Shown here: piece by piece, positions 30,270 through 36,801 of the stretch
Position numbering within the stretch: position 1 is the first letter of the stretch
How the letters are laid out: every line of letters starts with the position of its first letter
DNA from: Clostridiales bacterium
Lineage (GTDB): Bacteria; Bacillota; Clostridia; Lachnospirales; Lachnospiraceae
NCBI GenBank assembly: GCA_012512855.1
Contig: JAAZDK010000034.1
Location: 1 to 39,380, forward strand
Reading direction: 5' to 3'
DNA length: 39,380 nucleotides
Translations under genes and position numbers: made by a program
Notes under the pieces: model-generated
Seen by the model: only the letters and a program-made list of their open reading frames with translations
Database searches by the model: none
What the model was told of the DNA's origin: nothing

Positions 30270-32798
30270 TTACCTCCTTTCTACCAAATAATCTTGGGCA
30301 GGAACCTTAATACCATCCTGTTCAAAATCATAATCGGTGTAGTTTACATAAACATTGGTTCCATCCTCATAGCTGGTAACAAACACACCATCCTTCAGAC
30401 GCTTGTGATCTGTAATATACTGATTGAACACATGGCCCAGTTCGGATTCATATCTGTTGTAAATCTTATATGCCTCTTCCTTCCACAAATCATAGTCTGA
30501 ACCATACAAATTGGTGTGATATGTTTCACGCAGCTCGGATGTTGCTTCTTTTATAAATGTGAATGACAATCCTGCACCTGTTTCAGCACTCTTCAAAATC
30601 AGCTTTTTGTAATTGGCAGAGAGGTTTATAGACTCACCTGAGTAACTCTTTAAGCCATGAATGGCTGCAGGATAAAATGGTATCATATAATCGATAATTC
30701 CGTACCTTGAACCATATAAGTCCATATTAGTTATGAAATCGGCATATGGCATAGCATAATCATTGCCGTTATTTATCATTATCTTGCTGCCCTCAGCATA
30801 AATTCTGGAGAGTTCCTGCTGATGCATTTCCATAACTTCCTGTCTGGTTATAAGATTCTTAGGATCATAGCTGCCTGCAACGGTATATCCTATATCGCTG
30901 AATGCTACATTTGCATTATGCGCTTTTACATAGTCAGTCAGATTCTTCATATATTCAATGGTTCTTTGAGGCTTCAATAAATAGTAGTCGTCTAAATAGG
31001 GATTAGGAGCATACCATACGGTAAAGTCATTGAGCTTCAAAATTTCCCTGCCTGCTGTCTTTACCGCATCCCTGTTAATTACAAATCCGTCAAACCAGCC
31101 ATAGTTATAGGTGGTCTGGACTGTTCCTTCAAGATACAAGGGAATGTTAAGCTCGTTTGCGTGGTTTATAAGCTTAACTAATTCTTTCTTTCCGCCAAGC
31201 TTGGATACCGGCTTAACCTTGGTTAAGGCTTCATGCCTTAAGCCGTCGTTCATCCATCCTCTGTATTTGACGTATAAATCCTTGTACCCCGTTTGCTTTA
31301 GCTCATCAAGTATTTCTGACGCTTCCTTATAAGATGTCAGTTCCCACGGTACGTTTACAGGCAGACCAAAGCGCTGTACATCCTTATCAATAGCTCCAAT
31401 CAGAGTAACGTTAACAGGGGTACTGGACTCCGTCTTCTTTACAAGAAGGTCAGGATATTTCTTCATCAAATATTCCCTGTAGCTTTCGGCCATCTTTATA
31501 TAGTTGTCGGAGTCAATGAAGCGATATCTTTGCTTAAGAACTCCACTTGGCTTCCTCTGCTCGAACATGATAACCGATTTATCTGTTTTTTTGGAAACCT
31601 TGAGCGAAGAATAATGCATGGTAAGGTAGGAAGCATGTGCAAAATTGTAGCTGCTGCCATTGCCGCTTACATCTGCTTCAATAATAGCAACCGGAGCATA
31701 ATCCTCTAGTATGCACAGCATTGAGTTTCCGTTTTTGGCTATGCCAAATACCGGGAAGGCTGTATCATTTTCATCAGTCATGGAATCTCTTTCTCTGCCC
31801 AGATCCCATCCGTAAACGTCAACATAGTAAGCGTTTTGCTCGCTCTTGCCGTTATTGAAGTTAATAACCGCACCGCTGCCTTCAGGAACCATCAGGTAAC
31901 CCTCATCGTCGGTGCTTCCGGCACCAAAGTAGGGTAATACCTTAACTCTTGTAATAGGGTACTCTTCCTTCCATATCATCTTTTCATACGGAACCTCTAC
32001 TACAAGCTCATCGTCTTCAAGGCGATAAATTATTGACATATTAAAGTAGGGCTGTTCCTCAGTATCTTCCTTGGCGTATTTCTCCATATCTGCTTCCCAG
32101 TCCTCAATGGTATATCCTGCTGCCGCAAAGAAGTCCTGCATTTGCAGCTTCATATGGTTCTGAACATCCGTACGAAGAACATATACTCTTTCTGTTTCCA
32201 GCTCAGGATACTGTTTCTTAAGTTCATCCGGATCATCGGTAGGAAGCAGGTTATCCAAATCCACCCTACGGTAATAGGTTTTAACCTTTCTCTGCGCACT
32301 TGAATCCATTTTTTCAAGATAAGTATTCATTCTGGATTCAGGCATCGCGGGTGGAATGTAGTAAATCTTTTTCAAATCACCGATAGTATAATCTACCTCA
32401 ATCGTGTCCCCATTTTTGGTAATTTGATAATTTGTCTTTTCTATACTCTTTTCAAAATTGGCATATGTAACAGTAACGCCGATACTGTTTGTATATTCAA
32501 TAATAAGAGTAGATAGCATGTAGTTTATATTAGTCGGATCAGCCATAGGGTCATAGGCTGCGTCTTCAGGATTTGACCGCCATACTGAATTATTTACTTT
32601 ATTCAATACTTCAAAATGAGTTGTTTCAGGATATAATGTAAACCTTAGCTTATCATTTTCAAGCACGAGGGGCTCAGGATACTCTTCGGCGTTAAACGAA
32701 AATGTCGGTATTTCTATTTTTTGTGCTTGATTCTGGCTGCATCCAACCAAAAGTACAGACGAAATAAGGATTAAGCCTAATTTTAATAATTTTCTCAT
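30270..32798 (-). CDS. DUF5696-type lipoprotein, possible glycosidase-like fold
   Basis: 842 residues from the ATG at 32798, with AAGGAGG 6 nt upstream; a GTG directly before it is less well spaced. The signal peptide ends in LVGC (Cys20 anchor). I recognise it as the DUF5696 family, whose function I do not know. By eye, ~40-445 is beta-rich (LVLENDKLRFTLYPETTHFEVLNKVN opens like a beta-supersandwich), ~464-770 alternates strands and helices like a barrel (PVNVTLIGAIDKD, LYVKYRGWMNDG, PLYLEGTVQTTYNYGWF, NVAFSDIGYTVAG, KIMINNGNDYAMPY), and a short beta domain ends the chain. Conserved-looking acids sit at strand ends (Asp635 and Asp680), as in retaining glycosidases. It is cotranscribed between Yip1 and permease genes (11- and 5-nt gaps). 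A catalytic or sugar-handling role on the outer face is inference. Confidence 0.75.
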   Translation of the reverse strand: MRKLLKLGLILISSVLLVGCSQNQAQKIEIPTFSFNAEEYPEPLVLENDKLRFTLYPETTHFEVLNKVNNSVWRSNPEDAAYDPMADPTNINYMLSTLIIEYTNSIGVTVTYANFEKSIEKTNYQITKNGDTIEVDYTIGDLKKIYYIPPAMPESRMNTYLEKMDSSAQRKVKTYYRRVDLDNLLPTDDPDELKKQYPELETERVYVLRTDVQNHMKLQMQDFFAAAGYTIEDWEADMEKYAKEDTEEQPYFNMSIIYRLEDDELVVEVPYEKMIWKEEYPITRVKVLPYFGAGSTDDEGYLMVPEGSGAVINFNNGKSEQNAYYVDVYGWDLGRERDSMTDENDTAFPVFGIAKNGNSMLCILEDYAPVAIIEADVSGNGSSYNFAHASYLTMHYSSLKVSKKTDKSVIMFEQRKPSGVLKQRYRFIDSDNYIKMAESYREYLMKKYPDLLVKKTESSTPVNVTLIGAIDKDVQRFGLPVNVPWELTSYKEASEILDELKQTGYKDLYVKYRGWMNDGLRHEALTKVKPVSKLGGKKELVKLINHANELNIPLYLEGTVQTTYNYGWFDGFVINRDAVKTAGREILKLNDFTVWYAPNPYLDDYYLLKPQRTIEYMKNLTDYVKAHNANVAFSDIGYTVAGSYDPKNLITRQEVMEMHQQELSRIYAEGSKIMINNGNDYAMPYADFITNMDLYGSRYGIIDYMIPFYPAAIHGLKSYSGESINLSANYKKLILKSAETGAGLSFTFIKEATSELRETYHTNLYGSDYDLWKEEAYKIYNRYESELGHVFNQYITDHKRLKDGVFVTSYEDGTNVYVNYTDYDFEQDGIKVPAQDYLVERR

Positions 32799-32812
32799 CA
32801 CTAGCCTCCTTA

Positions 32813-33478
32813 TTAGTAGAAGCGGTATGATATTTCTTTATACATAGAAATAAAATATGCAGCCGCATCCGAAATTAAACTAAAGAATAGCAAGAGGACA
32901 AATACTATAAGCAGCATGCCGACAGCTGTTGCTATCAGGGTAAGGATTGTTTTGGTTATGGTATAATCATGTATCTGCATTACAGCACTTACAATCAGCA
33001 CACCCATCCATACTGATGATACAGAACTCGCATAGTAAATAAATGCTCCCTCTTCAATAGTCAATACATTACTTATAAAAATGCATGGCAGATTTATTAT
33101 AACATATGGAGTGAAAGCATAACCGATTGCCATGTAAACATCCTTCATTGTACCCTTACCGTCAAACAATGTGGTCAGGCCCCAATTGGCAAGAGTTCCT
33201 ATAAAAATCGGAGCAAGAAATCCCGCTATGACTCTGTAAACATTGAAATACTGCAGCTGAACAAACCCGTAAATCATAGGATTTCCGTACTGATACGACA
33301 ACAGGGTGGTCAGCAAGGCCAATATAATTATAATATTGGCTGCAGCAACAGAACCTCTCTTTTCATGTGTGAGATCCCAATAACCATCAAGCGGATGAGT
33401 ACATACATATAAGGAATACCGCAGAGTTTTCCCTACATGCTGAAGTTTTTCCTTATTTAAAAACGCGGGCATTTTCAA
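32813..33478 (-). CDS. Yip1-family integral membrane protein
   Basis: 221 residues. The probable start is the TTG at 33478, which overlaps the TGA of the NHL gene (TTGA) and has AGAGGTGG 7 nt upstream; the ATG at 33472 is the alternative. A cytosolic N-terminus (LRYSLYVCTHPLDGYWDLTHEKRG) is followed by about five membrane helices (~47-65, 85-107, 118-142, 148-168 and 182-208). The short run PLDGYWDL before helix 1 and the GYAFTPYVIINLP segment are what I associate with Yip1-domain proteins. Members are membrane proteins of unclear function in bacteria. Tight coupling to the NHL-protein gene (4-nt overlap) suggests the two act together in the membrane. Confidence 0.75.
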   Translation of the reverse strand: MKMPAFLNKEKLQHVGKTLRYSLYVCTHPLDGYWDLTHEKRGSVAAANIIIILALLTTLLSYQYGNPMIYGFVQLQYFNVYRVIAGFLAPIFIGTLANWGLTTLFDGKGTMKDVYMAIGYAFTPYVIINLPCIFISNVLTIEEGAFIYYASSVSSVWMGVLIVSAVMQIHDYTITKTILTLIATAVGMLLIVFVLLLFFSLISDAAAYFISMYKEISYRFY

Positions 33479-34950
33479 GCTCTATCCACCTCTCTTTTTA
33501 TCCTTTTTATAAACTCCACCAGATTCGGTACAACAATCAAAGCTAAAAAGATTGCCACAATCCATCCGATGTTTTCTTCAATCCATTCTTTTCTGTATAA
33601 CTGGAAGGCTTTTGAGTAATGCTTTCTTTCCTTTGAAAATTCAAAATACTCCATCGCTTCCTTGTATCTCTTCTGTCTGAATAGTGAACGGCCTATGCCT
33701 GTGTAAGCCAAATCATAGTTACCGTTAAGCCTTAAAACCTGCTGCCAGTACTCGGCCGATTTATCATAATTACCCTTCTTGTACTCATCAAGGGCGGAGT
33801 TTATTAATTTTCCATATTCGGTAAGAGTAAATACCGTGAAGGCCTGGGTTCTCTGGTCAAGTACCACCAGATCATAGCCAAGATGATCAATTGCAACAGG
33901 TCCCAGCATATAGCCCAGCCTGTTACCTACTCCTCCAAAGGCATAGAGCAGATTACCCTGTTCATCATAGGCAAATATTCTGCTTCTTGTCATATCAAGA
34001 GCAAGATAAATATCATTATCAAGAACTGTTATATCTATAAATCTGGAAGGTCCGTTATAGCCTGCGGCATCCTGCCAATCCAGATCACCTACAGGCGGTT
34101 CCCATCCGTTCTTAACCAGAATGTCGGTTCCCTGGGCATTCAGCTTTCTTATGGGTTTTGCTGTTGTCAACAGCTCCCATCTGTCAAAGGTCATAGTAGT
34201 ACAATATATAAATCCATCCTTATCAAGAGCAACATTGCTGTATTCCGTCGGAACGAACTGAACCATTCTGGCCTTCTGCTCCTTGGTGGCAATCATCTTC
34301 CATAAATAATCCACCAGATTGAATTTTGCTTCACTTGCTCCTATAAAACCTACGAAGCTTCCGTCAGAATGATACTGAACAAAGCCCTTATTGTAGTTCT
34401 TGGCAAGAACATAAACTCTTCCTGCCACGTCAGCCACAGCCTTGGTTGGAAGGAAGTCGCTGTTCTGGTCGACAGTTTCATCAACCGGTTTTGTCAGCAG
34501 TTTAACCAACTGCTTTTCGGAATTCAGATGAACGACTCTCTGGTTGTTGGTATCGCAAATATAGTAATCACCATTGTCAGCAACAAATATGTCCTGTGGA
34601 GAATTAAAGGTCAGTACTTCACTGTCACCGGTAAACTCAGATATAACATCGACTGCAGTAAACTGGTCGCCATCTCTCTTTACCACTACTATTCTGTTAT
34701 TACCGGTATCACATATATATATATGGTCATCCTTTGCATACATTCCCATCGGATCCTTGAAGTCACCTACACCTAAATCATCACCTGTAACATAAAACAC
34801 CGCCTCATATGCATCAGGTGATTCTCTAGCATCAATCCAGTAATCATAAACATATGTATAAGGTGCCTGCTTGGCTTTTACTGTTATATCGGGAGACAGC
34901 AATAATACCACAAAGCATAAGAGAATTGAAATAATACCTTTTCTTTTCAT
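33475..34950 (-). CDS. NHL-repeat / TPR protein with C-terminal membrane anchor
   Basis: 491 residues. A signal peptide (~1-27) is followed by NHL-type propeller repeats over ~55-370: FKDPMGMYAKDDHIYICDTG, FNSPQDIFVADNGDYYICDT, VALDKDGFIYCTTMT, and ITVLDNDIYLALDMTRSRIF, then LGPVAIDHLGYDLVVLDQRT. A TPR-like helical segment (~385-450: YKKGNYDKSAEYWQQVLRLN, then GRSLFRQKRYKEAMEYFEFS) and one membrane helix near ~461-481 (IGWIVAIFLALIVVPNLVEF) with a basic tail close the chain. The propeller and TPR should therefore face outward. AGGAGG lies 5 nt before the ATG. Such domains bind proteins or glycans; no enzyme motif is seen. It sits between two permease pairs of the importer operon. Confidence 0.8.
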   Translation of the reverse strand: MKRKGIISILLCFVVLLLSPDITVKAKQAPYTYVYDYWIDARESPDAYEAVFYVTGDDLGVGDFKDPMGMYAKDDHIYICDTGNNRIVVVKRDGDQFTAVDVISEFTGDSEVLTFNSPQDIFVADNGDYYICDTNNQRVVHLNSEKQLVKLLTKPVDETVDQNSDFLPTKAVADVAGRVYVLAKNYNKGFVQYHSDGSFVGFIGASEAKFNLVDYLWKMIATKEQKARMVQFVPTEYSNVALDKDGFIYCTTMTFDRWELLTTAKPIRKLNAQGTDILVKNGWEPPVGDLDWQDAAGYNGPSRFIDITVLDNDIYLALDMTRSRIFAYDEQGNLLYAFGGVGNRLGYMLGPVAIDHLGYDLVVLDQRTQAFTVFTLTEYGKLINSALDEYKKGNYDKSAEYWQQVLRLNGNYDLAYTGIGRSLFRQKRYKEAMEYFEFSKERKHYSKAFQLYRKEWIEENIGWIVAIFLALIVVPNLVEFIKRIKREVDRA

Positions 34951-34959
34951 TGTTTCCTC

Positions 34960-35826
34960 CTAATCCTTGATACCAGACGTTGCCATAGTCTCCATAACAT
35001 TACTCTGAACTATGATAAATGTGGCTACCGGTACAATCATCATTACAACTGATACAGCAGCTGCTACACCTGCTCTGGCTATTCCGGCTGCTGCTATCTG
35101 GCCTAATGCATAAGGCAGGGTTTTTAACTGCTCAGAATAGATAAATGTTGATCCTCTTGCATTCCATAGGTTTTGAACGGAGAAAATCATAAGAGTAAGC
35201 CATGCCGGTTTTACAAGCGGCATTGCTATACGGGTGAATACCGCCCATTCCTTTGCTCCGTCAACCTTTGCAGCCTCAATCAAAACATCCGGAATATTTG
35301 CATCCATATACTGTTTCATAAGGAACAGGCCCATAGGCGCTGCAAACGCTGGTATTACTACTGCCCAAACCGTATCTACCCAGCCTAATCTGGCTATAAC
35401 GAGATAGTTGGGAATTGAGGTAACATAACCGTTAAACATAAGGGCTGTAACAACTATTCTGAAGAAGGTCATACTTCCCGGGAATCTGTACTTTGATAAT
35501 ACGAAGGCTCCCATGGAGGCTATGATTATATGTCCGGCTGTTCCCGCTATAGTTATAAATACCGTATTAAAAAGATATCTTGAAAACGGAACCCATGATT
35601 TTCCCAGCAACACAAGCAGGTCCTGGAAGTTATCCATGGTTGGGTTTCTTACGAAAAACCTGGGAGGATACAGGAATATCTCATCCATTGGCTTAAAAGC
35701 ACTATTAATCGTATATATCATCGGAATAACCATAAATGCTGCAAATAAACCCAAAAAGGTGTAAATCCCGAAATCGCCGCCCCACGAACGGTTAGGCTTG
35801 CGCCGTTTAAGAATTTTTTTCCTCAT
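34960..35826 (-). CDS. CUT1 ABC sugar importer permease (MalG-type), pair 2
   Basis: 288 residues with six predicted helices. The EAA loop at ~184-203 reads IEAAKVDGAKEWAVFTRIAMP. The DEIFLYPPRFFVRNPTMDNFQDL segment after helix 1 is typical for MalG-type subunits. It differs clearly from the pair 1 MalG-type subunit, so the two importers are not a recent duplication. It lies 27 nt after its MalF-type partner and 9 nt before the NHL gene. Confidence 0.9.
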   Translation of the reverse strand: MRKKILKRRKPNRSWGGDFGIYTFLGLFAAFMVIPMIYTINSAFKPMDEIFLYPPRFFVRNPTMDNFQDLLVLLGKSWVPFSRYLFNTVFITIAGTAGHIIIASMGAFVLSKYRFPGSMTFFRIVVTALMFNGYVTSIPNYLVIARLGWVDTVWAVVIPAFAAPMGLFLMKQYMDANIPDVLIEAAKVDGAKEWAVFTRIAMPLVKPAWLTLMIFSVQNLWNARGSTFIYSEQLKTLPYALGQIAAAGIARAGVAAAVSVVMMIVPVATFIIVQSNVMETMATSGIKD

Positions 35827-35853
35827 AGTCTCACTCTCTCCCTCTTAATAACC

Positions 35854-36786
35854 TCAAGTTCCTACACGTCTCAGCAGCTTCTGAATTAACTTGTTGCACA
35901 AGATCATTGTAAAGAACAGAAGTGTTGCTACTGCGGAAGCATATCCCATTTCAAATCTTATAGAACCATAGTCAATCAGGTGCAGTACAACCGTATGGGT
36001 AGCGTAGTCTGTGCTGGGGAAACCGGTTAAGGCCATCGGCACATCCGCTACGTTGAAGGCTGATGTAATTGACATAACGGCACTGAACATAAGCATGCTC
36101 TTCATATTGGGCAGGGTTATAAACCACAGCTCCTGCCAGCGGTTCTTAATGCCGTCAATCAAGCCAGCTTCGTACATTGATTTGTCTATGCCCTGCAAAC
36201 CTGCAACCAGCGCCAAAAAGCCTGCACCAAGGCTGCTCCACAGGGAAACAATTATTACAACTGCCATCATATACTGAGGGTTGGTAAGCCAAGTAATCGG
36301 CTGCTGAATAACGTTCAGCTCAATCAAAATCGCATTCAGAAGTCCATATGCGTCACCTGAGAACAAATATGCCCACATCAGGTACATATTTGCCGAAAGC
36401 GACGGCGCATAGAACATTACTATCGCTATTGCTCTGATATATCTAGGAAGCTCATTGATAAACCAGGCAAAGAGGAACGCCGATATATAGCCTACCGGTC
36501 CCGTAATAAGAGCCAACAGGAAGGTATTCTTGACTGCTATAAGGAATACATCGTCCGCAAGCAGGAGGTTTATATAGTTTTGCAGTCCTATAAACCTGGG
36601 AGGCTCAAGTATGTTATAGTATGTAAAGCTCAAACATAATGAGGTTATAACCGGTACTACAAAAAACGTTATAAATAGAATTCCATAAGGAGCCAGGAAA
36701 AGGTAGCAAGCCTTTGATCTTTTTGCCATCTTCCACTGATATGCTCTAAACTCTCTTTTTCTGGCAAGATATCTTTGTAAACTCAT
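35854..36786 (-). CDS. CUT1 ABC sugar importer permease (MalF-type), pair 2
   Basis: 310 residues, six predicted helices after a basic cytosolic start. The EAA loop at ~206-226 is YEAGLIDGIKNRWQELWFITLP, with Gly in place of the second Ala, a common variant. GGAGGG lies 9 nt before the ATG. The gene follows the large binding-protein gene by 15 nt, which marks that protein as its likely substrate donor. Confidence 0.9.
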   Translation of the reverse strand: MSLQRYLARKREFRAYQWKMAKRSKACYLFLAPYGILFITFFVVPVITSLCLSFTYYNILEPPRFIGLQNYINLLLADDVFLIAVKNTFLLALITGPVGYISAFLFAWFINELPRYIRAIAIVMFYAPSLSANMYLMWAYLFSGDAYGLLNAILIELNVIQQPITWLTNPQYMMAVVIIVSLWSSLGAGFLALVAGLQGIDKSMYEAGLIDGIKNRWQELWFITLPNMKSMLMFSAVMSITSAFNVADVPMALTGFPSTDYATHTVVLHLIDYGSIRFEMGYASAVATLLFFTMILCNKLIQKLLRRVGT

Positions 36787-36801
36787 TTAACTTATCCCTC
36801 C

